Assembly (NCBI RefSeq): GCF_009689585.1
Contig: NZ_AP018694.1
Location: 2,123,001-2,187,000, forward strand
Length of the DNA stretch: 64,000 nucleotides
Reading direction: 5' to 3'
Source: Aquipluma nitroreducens
GTDB taxonomy: Bacteria > Bacteroidota > Bacteroidia > Bacteroidales > Prolixibacteraceae
The notes under the pieces: generated by a model
Databases searched by the model: none
The model's input: only the letters and a program-made list of their open reading frames with translations
What the model was told of the DNA's origin: nothing
Shown here: positions 10,188 to 19,870 of the stretch, piece by piece
Layout of the letters: each line of letters opens with the position of its first letter
Position numbering within the stretch: position 1 is the stretch's first letter
Made by a program: the position numbers and the translations under genes

Positions 10188-10224
10188 AATATTGGCTATT
10201 CGCTCTGAGTGGATAGCCAATATT
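10188..10224 (+). terminator. Hairpin after the epimerase gene
   Basis: AATATTGGCTAT (10188-10199) pairs perfectly with ATAGCCAATATT (10213-10224), a 12-bp stem starting 3 nt after the epimerase stop. No T-tract follows (GTCTTG), so it may be a partial terminator or an mRNA-stabilising end inside the gene set. Confidence 0.5.
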
Positions 10225-10330
10225 GTCTTGACCAGGCTTGCAACAGTTTTTCAATTTTTCGATCCTTTTTATTGGTTTTCAGGAGAATTGAAAAGCTGTT
10301 TGTTCTGGAAATAAAATAACAAAATAACTT

Positions 10331-11467
10331 ATGAGCGATAAAAAAGTATTGGTCAGTGGCTGTTACGATCTGCTGCATGCCGGACACGTTGCCTTTTTTA
10401 AAACGGCATCGCAATACGGTAAACTTTATGTCAGTGTTGGCCAAGACGAAAACTTATTCAGGTTGAAAGGTAAAAAGCCTTATTTTTCGCAGGAAGAGCG
10501 GGTTTACATGGTTGGTGCAGTAAAATATGTAACCGAAGCATTTGTTTCAACAGGAATGGGAATGCTCGATTTTGAGGAAGACATGAAACGCCTGAAACCT
10601 GACCTGTTTATTGTGAATACTGACGGCTTTACCGAAGGAAAAGCACGGATATGCAAGGAGAATAATGTTGAATTAGTTGTTTTGGAGCGTATTCCTGAAG
10701 AAGGATTGCCTGCACGTTCAAGTTCAAGTTCTAAAAAAGAGCTTCAATTTCCTTACCGAGTTTGTCTTGCCGGAGGTTGGATGGATCAACCTTGGGTTTC
10801 CAAAGTTCATCCCGGTTCGGTAGTTGTTGCCCAAATCTGGCCAACCATCGAGTTCAACGATCGCTCCGGAATGGCCACCAGCTCACGTAAAATTGCCCAT
10901 GAAATTTGGGGCGGGAAAATTCCTGAAGGTGATCAGGTCCGCAATGCCCAACTTCTGTTTGGAGCCGAAAATCCTCCCGGGAGCCAATACATTTCAGGAT
11001 CGCAAGATCAACTGGGCATTTTGGTTCCGGGAATCAGCCGGCTTGATTATGATGGCGAATACTGGCCTGCGAACATTGAAAACACCTTCGACAAAGAAAC
11101 CTGCGAATGGCTATCGAATGTTTTGCATTTAATTCCGATGTCTCCCCGTCCAAACGGATACGATCCGTTGGTCGATCAAAACCTGAAACCCGAATATGTG
11201 AAAGAATTGGGCGATGCCGGCCTGAAATGTTACGAGGCTATTCTCTCAAAAAATGTTAACTTGCTTGGCGAATCGATGACCGAGACTTTTTATGCCTGGA
11301 AGAAAATACTTCCGAATACAGTTCCCGAATGGGTTCTGGACGAAATGGAAAGCAAATACATCGGTAAATATCCGGGTGCAATAACTTCAGGTTGTGGTGG
11401 CGGATATGCCGTTGTTGCTTCGGAAGAAGCCATCGAAGGCGCATTAAAAATTAAAGTTCGTTTTTAA
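10331..11467 (+). CDS. Nucleotidyltransferase / GHMP-kinase-like fusion protein
   Basis: 378 residues in two parts. Residues 1-130 are an RfaE/TagD-type nucleotidyltransferase domain: the GCYDLLHAGH motif with HxGH, then GQDENLFRLKGKKPYFS and QEERVYMV. Residues 140-378 resemble GHMP sugar kinases of the HddA/FKP type: a motif-1-like YRVCLAGGWMDQPW, a motif-2 candidate SGMATSSRKIA, and a Gly-rich motif-3 candidate TSGCGGGYAVVA. Motif 2 departs from the usual GLGSSA, so kinase activity is uncertain. In the gene order it sits between a GDP-mannose epimerase-like and a GDP-mannose pyrophosphorylase gene, suggesting salvage or activation of a hexose. Exact substrate unknown. Confidence 0.7.
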   Translation: MSDKKVLVSGCYDLLHAGHVAFFKTASQYGKLYVSVGQDENLFRLKGKKPYFSQEERVYMVGAVKYVTEAFVSTGMGMLDFEEDMKRLKPDLFIVNTDGFTEGKARICKENNVELVVLERIPEEGLPARSSSSSKKELQFPYRVCLAGGWMDQPWVSKVHPGSVVVAQIWPTIEFNDRSGMATSSRKIAHEIWGGKIPEGDQVRNAQLLFGAENPPGSQYISGSQDQLGILVPGISRLDYDGEYWPANIENTFDKETCEWLSNVLHLIPMSPRPNGYDPLVDQNLKPEYVKELGDAGLKCYEAILSKNVNLLGESMTETFYAWKKILPNTVPEWVLDEMESKYIGKYPGAITSGCGGGYAVVASEEAIEGALKIKVRF

Positions 11468-11485
11468 AGAAGTTTGGAGTGAACT

Positions 11486-11575
11486 AAAGTGTCTAGAATG
11501 CCTAAAGTTAAATGAAAAGCAGTATCCCTGTTTTTTATTCCAGGCACTCCGAACTCCAGACACTTTAGGCACTTT
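11486..11575. repeat. Intergenic palindromic repeat, copy 1
   Basis: About 90 bases made of AGTGTCT/AGTGCCT modules in an inverted layout: AGTGTCTAGAAT (11488-11499), TGCCTAAAGTT (11499-11509), TCCAGGCACTC (about 11539-11549) and CACTTTAGGCACTT (from 11561). The same four modules recur in the same order at 53814-53882. It fills the gap between two rightward genes. Confidence 0.65.
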
Positions 11576-11608
11576 TATTTACTTTGCCACTTTTTAAAAC
11601 TATACGTT

Positions 11609-12691
11609 ATGAGCAACAAACATTGCCTGATTATGGCCGGTGGATCTGGAACCCGTTTTTGGCCAAGAAGCCGCAAGGCAAATCCCAAACAATTTCTGAC
11701 GATCTTCGGAAACGAGTCGCTGATTCAGGCGACCATCAGCCGTTTTGCCAATTTCATTCCTGATGAAAGTATATACGTCGTTTCAAACAAAGGGCAAAAA
11801 GAGATTCTGGAACAACAAACTTCGAGGCTTCCAAAAGAAAATCTGATTTACGAACCGGTTGGTAAAAATACGCTTCCGGCAATCGGATTGGCAGCGTTGT
11901 TTATTGCCAAAAACGATCCTGACGGAATCATGATTGTTTCGCCAGCCGACCACCTGACACAAAACGATCAGCTTTTTCAGGAAACCATTGAATCGGCAGC
12001 AAAAATAGCCGAAGAAAAAAATGGGATCGTGACCATCGGAATTACCCCGAACGCACCTGCAACAGGCTATGGTTACATCGAAATTGGCAATGAAATCAAA
12101 ATTGGCCAGACCATCAAATCGTTTGCAGTCAATCGTTTCGTGGAAAAGCCAAATCTGGCAACTGCTCAGTCTTATGTCGACTCCGGAAAATTCTTCTGGA
12201 ATGCCGGAATTTTTGTGTTCAAAGTTTCTGTTTTTCTGGAAGCCGTTCAGAAATACGCTCCAAATCTGTATGCCGACCTACAAAAAATCGCGGAAACCAT
12301 CGGGACAGCAAATTACGGGCAGGTCCTTGACAAAATTTATAATCAAGTCGATTCCATTTCGATTGACTACGGCATCATGGAAAAAGCAGATAACGTTTTC
12401 CTGGTGCAGGGCGATTTTGTTTGGAACGATCTGGGGAGCTGGGAAGAAGTTTACAAATACGATCCGCAGAAAGACGAAAATCAGAATGCACACGTTGGCG
12501 AGGTCATTTTTCAGGATACCAAAAATTCATACGTGTATGCTCCGGGCAGTTTAGTCGCTGTTGTCGGGATGGACGATGTGATTGTGGTGAAGGACGGCGA
12601 TACCATTTTGGTTTGCAAACGAGATCAGGCCGAAGAAATCAAAGGCGTCGTCGGAGAAATCACGAAACGAAAACTGGATCAGTACTTGTAA
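11609..12691 (+). CDS. manC: Mannose-1-phosphate guanylyltransferase
   Basis: Makes GDP-mannose from mannose-1-phosphate and GTP, the precursor for the epimerase at 9204. The 360 residues form the single-domain class: the pyrophosphorylase signature MAGGSGTRFWPRSRKANPKQ at the N-terminus, SPADHL (about residue 113) with the metal-binding Asp, FVEKPNLATA and FFWNAGIFVFK. It ends without the C-terminal isomerase domain of the bifunctional ManC/ManA type. It has no promoter of its own that I can see and is probably transcribed with the two genes upstream, although the repeat at 11486-11575 lies in between. Confidence 0.92.
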   Translation: MSNKHCLIMAGGSGTRFWPRSRKANPKQFLTIFGNESLIQATISRFANFIPDESIYVVSNKGQKEILEQQTSRLPKENLIYEPVGKNTLPAIGLAALFIAKNDPDGIMIVSPADHLTQNDQLFQETIESAAKIAEEKNGIVTIGITPNAPATGYGYIEIGNEIKIGQTIKSFAVNRFVEKPNLATAQSYVDSGKFFWNAGIFVFKVSVFLEAVQKYAPNLYADLQKIAETIGTANYGQVLDKIYNQVDSISIDYGIMEKADNVFLVQGDFVWNDLGSWEEVYKYDPQKDENQNAHVGEVIFQDTKNSYVYAPGSLVAVVGMDDVIVVKDGDTILVCKRDQAEEIKGVVGEITKRKLDQYL

Positions 12692-12832
12692 ATAGCTCGT
12701 TTTACTGTATCTGTTGAAATAAAATTAACATACATTCTCTTTATCGATATCGACTCTTCTTTTCAGGGGAGTTTAGTGATGCCTTTTATTAAACCTAAGT
12801 TAAAAATTGAATTGAAATCCAACTCTAAAACT

Positions 12833-14371
12833 ATGAAAACTAACGTATTCAAAAAAATCAGGCTAACAAGTTTGCTTTTTATTGTACTCGGAATATCAGT
12901 TTCAGCACAACCGAAAAAAGCGCTTCCAACCAAGTTTACAACTACCGATGAATCGTTCAAAGAGTATCAATATCCCGAATGGTTTCGCGATGCCAAATTT
13001 GGAATCTGGGCACATTGGGGACCACAGGCAGTTCCACGCCAGGGAGACTGGTATGCCCGGAACATGTATTTTCAATCAGGAAATCCTTGGGAAACAAGAT
13101 ATTACGATTATCATGTAAAAACCTACGGACACCCATCGAAATTCGGTTACAAAGACATTATCCCGCTTTGGAAAGCCGAACGCTGGGATCCTGAAAAACT
13201 GATGGCTTTGTATAAAAAAGTAGGCGCCAAATATTTTGTCAGTATGGGAACCCACCACGACAATTTCTTCCTGTGGAACTCGAAACTTCATAAATGGAAC
13301 TCTGTGAATATGGGACCTAAGAAAGATGTGGTTGGCCTGTGGCAAAAAGCTGCCAAAAAAGAAGGTTTGCGCTTTGGTGTTTCTGAACATCTGGGCGCCA
13401 GTTACACTTGGTTTCAGGCAGCCCGTGGTGCTGACAAAACCGGTCCGATGGCCGGTGTGCCTTACGATGGGAACGACGAACAATATGCCGATTTATACCA
13501 CAAAAAGACTGCCCCGGACGATAAAGACTGGCTAACAAAAGATCCTGAAAACCAGAAAGACTGGTTGGCCAAAATCACCGAACTGATTGACATGTACCAT
13601 CCTGATTTGCTTTATTCGGACAGCGAATTGCCTTTTGGCGAAGTTGGACGAACCATGCTAGCGCATTACTACAATCAGGATATGGCCCAAAACGGGGGAA
13701 AATTGAATGCGGTTTACACAGCAAAATTACGCGCATCGGAAGGCCGTTGGGTTCAGGATGTTGAGCGCGGGGCGCTGGATTCAATCAGCCCTTACCCGTG
13801 GCAAACCGACACCTCTATTGGCGACTGGTATTACCGTACTGGACAGAAATACATGACCGGAACGGAAGTCATCCAGATGTTGGTTGATATTGTCAGCAAA
13901 AATGGCAATCTGCTCCTCAACGTAGTTCAAACTCCTGAAGGAGACCTTGAACCCGACGTAATGAATATCCTCAACGAAATTGCCCAATGGACACCTGTAA
14001 ACGGTGAAGCTATTTATGGAACCCGTCCATGGAAGATTTATGGAGAAGGCCCGTCAACCTCAAAAAATCAGGAGAAAGGAACATTTGGAGGAGTGAAAGA
14101 TGTGCGCCCATACGATTCGAACGACATTCGTTTCACAACTAAAGGAGAAACACTTTACGCTTTCTGCATGAGCAAGCCATCGGGCGACATTAAAATTACT
14201 TCGCTTGGGAAAAATTCAAAAGTGAATGGCAAAGCTGTAGCTTCGGTCAAAATATTGGGTAGCAACGAAAAACTAAACTGGAAACAGGAAGGTGATGCGT
14301 TAGTCATTAATAAGCCAGCCCAATTACCCGAATGGCAGGTTGCAACGCTTAAGATTGAGTTTAAGAAATAA
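12833..14371 (+). CDS. Alpha-L-fucosidase, glycoside hydrolase family 29
   Basis: Secreted or periplasmic exo-fucosidase of 512 residues. The ATG at 12833 gives a clear signal peptide (lysine-rich start, TSLLFIVLGISVSAQ); an upstream in-frame start at 12776 would bury it. GH29 marks: DAKFGIWAHWGPQAVPRQGD, KYFVSMGTHHDNFFLWNS, RFGVSEH, and HPDLLYSDSELPFG with the nucleophile Asp. The fold is a barrel followed by a C-terminal beta domain (from about residue 400). It lies 141 bases after manC in the same direction, so the region couples GDP-sugar synthesis with a fucosidase; a shared role is not shown. Confidence 0.93.
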   Translation: MKTNVFKKIRLTSLLFIVLGISVSAQPKKALPTKFTTTDESFKEYQYPEWFRDAKFGIWAHWGPQAVPRQGDWYARNMYFQSGNPWETRYYDYHVKTYGHPSKFGYKDIIPLWKAERWDPEKLMALYKKVGAKYFVSMGTHHDNFFLWNSKLHKWNSVNMGPKKDVVGLWQKAAKKEGLRFGVSEHLGASYTWFQAARGADKTGPMAGVPYDGNDEQYADLYHKKTAPDDKDWLTKDPENQKDWLAKITELIDMYHPDLLYSDSELPFGEVGRTMLAHYYNQDMAQNGGKLNAVYTAKLRASEGRWVQDVERGALDSISPYPWQTDTSIGDWYYRTGQKYMTGTEVIQMLVDIVSKNGNLLLNVVQTPEGDLEPDVMNILNEIAQWTPVNGEAIYGTRPWKIYGEGPSTSKNQEKGTFGGVKDVRPYDSNDIRFTTKGETLYAFCMSKPSGDIKITSLGKNSKVNGKAVASVKILGSNEKLNWKQEGDALVINKPAQLPEWQVATLKIEFKK

Positions 14372-14391
14372 GACAAAATGCTCTTAAAACG

Positions 14392-14424
14392 ACTCAGCGG
14401 GTGACTTGAAGTCACCCGCTGAGT
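14392..14424. terminator. Perfect palindromic bidirectional terminator
   Basis: A 33-nt palindrome: 16-bp arms (ACTCAGCGGGTGACTT, 14392-14407) around a single G, between two convergent genes. TTTG follows on one strand and GTTTT on the other. The core CGGGTGACTT/AGTCACCCG recurs in the terminator at 63721-63741. Confidence 0.8.
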
Positions 14425-14451
14425 TTGCTTTACGGCTGTTATTTGTTCTTC

Positions 14452-16482
14452 TTATTTGCTAAATTTCGCTACGCCAATCATTTGCTTTCCTGAAATCATT
14501 CGGCACAAATAAGTTCCTTTACGAAGCGAATTCACATTCAGGCTAATTTGCTGTCCAGATTCAACGCCCGACAAATTATGCACTAATACCACTCTTCCTG
14601 AAATATCGCAAATTTCGATCTGCAATTCTTTCAAACTGCTTCCTGAATATTGAATATTCAGTACGTCAGTCACCGGATTTGGGAAAAGTTTAGTCGAGGC
14701 AATAACCTGATCAGTAGTCAGATAAGTAGCAAGCGACCTCAGCGAAATATTCTCGGTATAAACCACATTTCCTGAAGCATCTTTCAGTATCAGGTTAGTT
14801 TGGCTGGTTCCGCAGTTGATTGAATTCAATGGAATACTGTCGCTTCTGACAAGGGTTCCATCGCAAAGCCGCCATTCAACCGTGTAATTCTTATCGATCA
14901 GGTCGTACTGAACCTGCCAGTTGTCGCGGGCACCAGTAATGTACCAGTTAATCGGTACTTCGGTAACCGTTCCATCCGAGTTAAAAATAAATGTTCCTGA
15001 AACGATGGTTCCATCCGGAGTTAAGGCTTTTACAGAATAGCTTTGAGTTGGGCAAAGTCCTTTTACTTCCTGACCTTCGATGCCGTTTGACCAAACGTAA
15101 TGGCTGGCATTGATGACAGAATCTTTCAGGTAAACCTGGGCCATGGCATACCCGGCACACGACGACATTTGTGGCGGAAAACTCGATTTATAGCGCATGG
15201 CGTACACATTAACATCAGGTCTTTCTGAATAAACAGTGTCAACTTTTGGTTCAGTCACATAAATTACTTCGCACCAGGTACTGGAGCAACTATCGGCAGT
15301 ATAAATGGTCAGACAAACTTTTTGGGTAGGTTTCTGAAAATTGAAACTGACTAAAGGCTCGGCTTCGGTACTGGTCGTGCCATCTTCGAATTGCCAGATA
15401 CGGCTTACCACTTTGCCTTCCGAGGCATCGACCAATTTATATGGAATGACTTCAGGAATGCTAATTACGTCAGTTGGCCGGTAGTATTTAAACCATGCAT
15501 GACAGTTGGCCGACGGTTCAACCGGAGGAGTGGTATTCATGTAAATATTGATGGTTTCGCAATAGGAAGCGATGCAACCTGAAGAAGTCTTTACCGTGAG
15601 GCAAACTTTCCGGAACGGATTTGGATCGGCAAGCGGATCGATGTTAAGCGGAAAGTTAAAGATATGCGTTGGATTAGCTTCACTGCTCGTTTCTCCATCG
15701 CCAAAATCCCATTTCCATTCAGTAGCTTCCGGAGTCGCTTTCGAATAGAAATCTAATACCAAGGCTGGAACCAGGGTTTTAATGTCGTAATTTGCCGTAT
15801 AACCAAACCCAGTATAACATTTGGCTGGTTCAACAATTGGGATATTTGGATCAACAATAGATACTGCATCACAGAATGTATCCATGCATTTATTCTTTCC
15901 TGAAACAGTTAAGCAAACTTTTCGCTCTTTTTGCTGGAGATCGAAAGTCACAGTTGGCTCTCTTTCTGTGCTCGTCTTTCCATTGTCGAACTGCCAGGAG
16001 TATGTCAGGGAATCACCTTCAGAAAGGTTTGTCAACTGAAAAGAAGCAGTTCCACCCTCTGCATCATAAGCCGTTTGATAATACTTAAATCTGGCTTGAC
16101 AAGCTGGAGCTTCGTAAATAGTTCCATCCATAATGTTAATCGTTTCGGAATAGAAGCTTTTACATTCATCCGAAGTCAAAACTGTCAGGCTCACAGTACG
16201 GTATGGACTCATTTTTACGATTGTGCCACCTTGCGGATGGTTAAAAATAAACATCGGGTTTTGTTCACGACTGGTATTTCCATCGCCAAAATCCCAATAC
16301 CATTCTTTAACTAACCCTTCAGACCTATCGTAAAAATTAATAGCTGTTGCTGGCAAAAGCGTCATGATCTGGGTATTCACTGCATATTTAAATTGTGCCT
16401 TGCAATTGCCATTGGTGATGCTGGTTTGTGCGCTTGTCATCAAGCCAAATAGCATCAATGTAAAAAGTAAAAGTTTTCTCAT
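14452..16482 (-). CDS. Secreted multi-PKD-domain protein with type IX sorting signal
   Basis: 676 residues from the ATG at 16482, which starts a clean signal peptide (MRKLLLFTLMLFGLMTSAQ); an upstream extension to 16623 would hide it. Four PKD-type repeats are visible, each with a core like WDFGDGNTSREQNP, WQFDNGKTSTEREP, WKWDFGDGETSSEANP or WQFEDGTTSTEAEP, spaced about 100 residues. Each is preceded by a Cys-containing C.A.FKY-like stretch and followed by KVCLTV. The last 75 residues form a type A T9SS sorting domain (KLFPNPVTDVLNIQYSGSS... to the end). Expected location: cell surface or secreted. No catalytic domain seen; an adhesin or glycan-binding role is a guess. Confidence 0.85.
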   Translation of the reverse strand: MRKLLLFTLMLFGLMTSAQTSITNGNCKAQFKYAVNTQIMTLLPATAINFYDRSEGLVKEWYWDFGDGNTSREQNPMFIFNHPQGGTIVKMSPYRTVSLTVLTSDECKSFYSETINIMDGTIYEAPACQARFKYYQTAYDAEGGTASFQLTNLSEGDSLTYSWQFDNGKTSTEREPTVTFDLQQKERKVCLTVSGKNKCMDTFCDAVSIVDPNIPIVEPAKCYTGFGYTANYDIKTLVPALVLDFYSKATPEATEWKWDFGDGETSSEANPTHIFNFPLNIDPLADPNPFRKVCLTVKTSSGCIASYCETINIYMNTTPPVEPSANCHAWFKYYRPTDVISIPEVIPYKLVDASEGKVVSRIWQFEDGTTSTEAEPLVSFNFQKPTQKVCLTIYTADSCSSTWCEVIYVTEPKVDTVYSERPDVNVYAMRYKSSFPPQMSSCAGYAMAQVYLKDSVINASHYVWSNGIEGQEVKGLCPTQSYSVKALTPDGTIVSGTFIFNSDGTVTEVPINWYITGARDNWQVQYDLIDKNYTVEWRLCDGTLVRSDSIPLNSINCGTSQTNLILKDASGNVVYTENISLRSLATYLTTDQVIASTKLFPNPVTDVLNIQYSGSSLKELQIEICDISGRVVLVHNLSGVESGQQISLNVNSLRKGTYLCRMISGKQMIGVAKFSK

Positions 16483-16658
16483 AGGTGCGGTTTTTGAACA
16501 ATGGTAATGACTAGACGGGACATTCTCGTAAAAGGTTGCGTAATAATGGGAAAGAGCAAAGGGCATAGAACAAAGATTTGGAAACGCGAAGAACGGGAAA
16601 GATTTGGGATGCAGAATTTTCAACTACTTTTACTGACTCTCATCAAACTCATTCAGAA

Positions 16659-17054
16659 ATGAAACAGTATATCGCACAGATTGCTTTGGTGGTGGCTGAC
16701 TATGATGAAGCCATTGAATTTTACATCCAAAAATTGCATTTCAGACTAATTGAAGACACGGTTATGAGCGAAACCAAACGTTGGGTAAGGATTGCACCTC
16801 CCAGCTCGTCAGAATGTAGTCTTTTACTCGCGAAAGCTGTCACCGACGAACAAACAATCCGAGTGGGGAACCAAACAGGAGGAAGGGTTTTCCTATTTCT
16901 GAATACCGAAAATTTCAAGCGTGATTATCAAAATTTACTGGATCAGAATGTCCAAATTGTACGCAAACCTTTGGTAGAACCTTATGGTACAGTAGCCGTT
17001 TTTGCCGACCTGTATGGAAATCTCTGGGATTTGATAGAACCATCCTGTAAATGA
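16659..17054 (+). CDS. VOC (glyoxalase/bleomycin-resistance) superfamily protein
   Basis: 131 residues from the ATG at 16659 (MKQYIAQIALVVADYDEAI). A longer frame from 16578 overlaps the divergent gene's upstream sequence and is not preferred. It shows the paired beta-alpha-beta-beta-beta layout: ALVVADYDEAIEFYIQKLHF, then GGRVFLFLNTENFKRDY and PYGTVAVFADLYGNLWDLIEP, the last resembling the metal-ligand strand. The substrate is unknown. It is divergent from the PKD protein, with no obvious operon. Confidence 0.85.
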   Translation: MKQYIAQIALVVADYDEAIEFYIQKLHFRLIEDTVMSETKRWVRIAPPSSSECSLLLAKAVTDEQTIRVGNQTGGRVFLFLNTENFKRDYQNLLDQNVQIVRKPLVEPYGTVAVFADLYGNLWDLIEPSCK

Positions 17055-17235
17055 ACACTTTCCGGAATCTCAGTTTCGGATAATAAAACAGGAAGTCAGG
17101 GAATGACCAGATTCAATGGTTTTTTTGACACTCCTATTTTACGAAATATTAGCTAAAGCCGTGATTAAATGAGCATTTCGAATGATCAATACATGGTTAA
17201 AACCAGAAATATTTCAAAACACTAAATTAAAAGTG

Positions 17236-17305
17236 TACATTTGGGAAAAATACTGACTTGGGAATTAATGCAATTATTTGCATTTTTATACGGAAATTAC
17301 ATTTG
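17236..17305 (+). promoter_or_regulatory. Two -7 elements upstream of the cold-shock gene
   Basis: TACATTTG occurs twice, at 17236-17243 and 17298-17305, both full TAnnTTTG matches. The nearer one has TTTG at 17277-17280 (17-nt gap) and lies 21 nt before the ATG, so it is the likelier start signal. Confidence 0.55.
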
Positions 17306-17326
17306 TACATAAAATTAAATTGAAAC

Positions 17327-17833
17327 ATGAGTAGATCACAAGAATCGTTCAACAAAAAAGAAGTAAGAAATAAGAAAGAGAAAAAGAGAAAAGAAAAAGA
17401 AATGAAAAAGCAGACCCGGAAAGATAGCGATAAGGGTAGCTTTGACGATATGATAGCCTATGTTGACGAAAATGGGATGATCACTTCAACTCCTCCGGAT
17501 CCTTCCCTAAAAAAAGTAATTAATCTCGAAGATATTGAAATCAGCATTCCAAAGAGCGATCCAAATCAAATAATCGATCCGATCAGGAAAGGTTCTGTGA
17601 CTTTCTTCAACACTTCAAAAGGGTTCGGATTCATCCGCGATTTAGAAACTCAGGAAAGCGTTTTTGTGCACGTAAATAATCTTCTCGAAGACATTAAAGA
17701 AGGAAACCTTGTGAATTACGAAGTAGAAATGGGACAAAAAGGGCCAACTGCAGTTCAGGTAAAACTTTTTAAAGAACCAAAACCAGTTGCAGTTCCAACA
17801 GTAGTTCCGCCAACACAAAACTTACCAGAATAA
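17327..17833 (+). CDS. Cold-shock domain protein with basic N-terminal extension
   Basis: 168 residues. Residues 1-40 are extremely rich in lysine, arginine and glutamate (low complexity). The cold-shock OB fold lies at about residues 85-148: RKGSVTFFNTSKGFGFIRD with the RNP1 motif KGFGFI, and SVFVHVNNL with RNP2 (VFVH). A proline-rich tail follows (VAVPTVVPPTQNLPE). Probably an RNA chaperone; this extended form is usual in Bacteroidota. Monocistronic, with two candidate promoters just upstream. Confidence 0.92.
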   Translation: MSRSQESFNKKEVRNKKEKKRKEKEMKKQTRKDSDKGSFDDMIAYVDENGMITSTPPDPSLKKVINLEDIEISIPKSDPNQIIDPIRKGSVTFFNTSKGFGFIRDLETQESVFVHVNNLLEDIKEGNLVNYEVEMGQKGPTAVQVKLFKEPKPVAVPTVVPPTQNLPE

Positions 17834-17857
17834 TTTAACTTATTGCCGGAAGCAAAG

Positions 17858-19798
17858 CTATTCAGCCTGACGTGGGCTGAGTAGAACCTTTTCGGTTTTC
17901 CCTAATTTGCCGGATTTCACTTCAACCAAATAAAATCCACTTCGCAAATCGCTCGTTGCTATTTTGGTATCGGTTCCGAATAATTCGCAGTTTTTCACAA
18001 TCCGGCCACTCAAATCCACAATTCGGATTTTTCCTTTTCCTGAATTTTCAGGTAGTAATATCCTGATACTTTTTGATTCATTTTCAGGAATTATCTGAAT
18101 GTCTGCGATTTCAGAAACATGCAGAACTGCATCGACTAGATCTGACTTGGCAATTAACCATTTGTCGGGATCGAACTCTATCCGATCAACTTTGGTATCT
18201 GAAATTACAAATTCCTGATTTTGGCTCGTGTTGTATAAACGCAAATCGGAATATGTTCCGTCTTTCCAAATCCGGACCGGAATGTGCATCTCGAAAAACC
18301 CCACCGACGAATTCGAAGAAGACTGGCTGATCCGTAGCTTTTGCTTCCCGGAATCGCCATAATCAGTGTAATAAGTGAGCCGGTAAATTGGATATCCTTC
18401 GCCGTAGTACCAGTCTTTAAAAAATTCGGTGAAAGAAGTATCTGCAACAGCTTCCATATGCGCTACAAATTTTTCCTGACTAGCAAATCCATTGGCAATT
18501 TCAGGATCTTTCAGATAATTTTTCAGCCCTTTGAAAAACAATGAATCGCCAATTTCCCAACGAAGCATATGCAGCAAATAAGCTCCTTTTGAATACGATA
18601 ATCGGCCATTGAAAATCCGGTTGACATCAGTGGTATCGGCCACATACACCGAACCATCCGGCGAAGAAGTAATCCTACTGACTTGAATATTCTTCCAATT
18701 CTGCCAATATTGGCCATTCAGCAGATTTTCGTATGTCAATCCGGTTAGGTATGTTGCAAAACCTTCGTTTAGCCAGATGTCGTACCAGCTAGCTAATGTA
18801 ATGTAATCGCCAAACCATTGATGGGCCATTTCGTGAGCCACCAGTTCAAAATCCAGGTTAGTCATGAAACTCATGGTCTGATGTTCCATTCCTCCGCCCC
18901 ATCCAAATTGCGCATGTCCGTATTTTTCGCTGGCAAATGGGTAGGTCATAAACTTCCTATTGTAAAATGACAGAATATTAAGAATGTCAGCCGATTTGCT
19001 TTTTGCAGTGGTCAGGTATTCCGGATAAACGTAATTGAGAACTTCAATTTTTTCCCCATTCGCCAAATCGAGGAAGTCAGAATAAGTTTCGTAATTCGTA
19101 ACCGCAATTCCAACCAAATAAGTCGCTATTGGGTACCGGTGCGACCAATGAGCCGTGCGATTTTGTCCTGATACTTTATCTTCAACCAATTTTCCGTTGC
19201 TGGCTGCCTTATATTGCTGTGGACAAGTGATGTAAACATCTACCGAATCAATTTTATCACTCAAACTCTCCTTGCAAGGCCACCAATCCTTTGCGCCATA
19301 AGGTTCTGATAATGTCCAGATAATTGGGTTATTATTGTGCGTTGAAGATACAAAAGAACCCATTCCATTCTGACGAGGCGCTCCGTGATAAAAAATCCCA
19401 ACCGAACCAATCGAGTTTTTAACAGCCAACGAAAGCAAAACAACACTCACTTTATTTGCTGAATGCTCAAAAACAATCTTCTTCTGGTTGTACTGAACCG
19501 AGTCAACAATCATCACATCATTCAAATCAAACAAAACCTGTGCGACATCGTCCTTCAGAAATTTTACAGAAGAAAAAACCGAACCCGAAATGTAATTTAC
19601 CGCCGGATCGACCGTAAAATTCAGTCGCTGATAAATCACATCAGTAGATGAATAATCAGCTGATTCGGCATAACCGGCCGACTTCTGATAAACCAGCCTG
19701 TCGTTGAATGCTGCTTTATCATTGAAGTTTGGATCGGGAGCCTGCGCACGACCAAAATGGAATGCTAAAATCAAAAACAGGAAGATTAATTTCTTCAT
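17858..19798 (-). CDS. M1-family zinc aminopeptidase with type IX sorting signal
   Basis: 646 residues. Signal peptide MKKLIFLFLILAFHFGRAQA. The N-terminal beta domain is followed by the catalytic domain: GGGMEHQTMSF takes the place of the GAMEN exopeptidase motif, and the zinc motif is HEMAHQWFGD followed by NEGFATY (HExxH-x18-E type). The C-terminal 75 residues form a T9SS type A sorting domain (IRILLPENSGKGKIRIVDLSGR...). Predicted to release N-terminal residues from peptides at the cell surface. It lacks the large C-terminal helical domain of ERAP-type enzymes, like other short bacterial M1 members. Monocistronic. Confidence 0.92.
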   Translation of the reverse strand: MKKLIFLFLILAFHFGRAQAPDPNFNDKAAFNDRLVYQKSAGYAESADYSSTDVIYQRLNFTVDPAVNYISGSVFSSVKFLKDDVAQVLFDLNDVMIVDSVQYNQKKIVFEHSANKVSVVLLSLAVKNSIGSVGIFYHGAPRQNGMGSFVSSTHNNNPIIWTLSEPYGAKDWWPCKESLSDKIDSVDVYITCPQQYKAASNGKLVEDKVSGQNRTAHWSHRYPIATYLVGIAVTNYETYSDFLDLANGEKIEVLNYVYPEYLTTAKSKSADILNILSFYNRKFMTYPFASEKYGHAQFGWGGGMEHQTMSFMTNLDFELVAHEMAHQWFGDYITLASWYDIWLNEGFATYLTGLTYENLLNGQYWQNWKNIQVSRITSSPDGSVYVADTTDVNRIFNGRLSYSKGAYLLHMLRWEIGDSLFFKGLKNYLKDPEIANGFASQEKFVAHMEAVADTSFTEFFKDWYYGEGYPIYRLTYYTDYGDSGKQKLRISQSSSNSSVGFFEMHIPVRIWKDGTYSDLRLYNTSQNQEFVISDTKVDRIEFDPDKWLIAKSDLVDAVLHVSEIADIQIIPENESKSIRILLPENSGKGKIRIVDLSGRIVKNCELFGTDTKIATSDLRSGFYLVEVKSGKLGKTEKVLLSPRQAE

Positions 19799-19870
19799 TG
19801 TTCAAAAATCATTACCAATCAACGAATGTACAAAATTAACCTTCAGGCATTAATCACTTCAAAAATAAAA

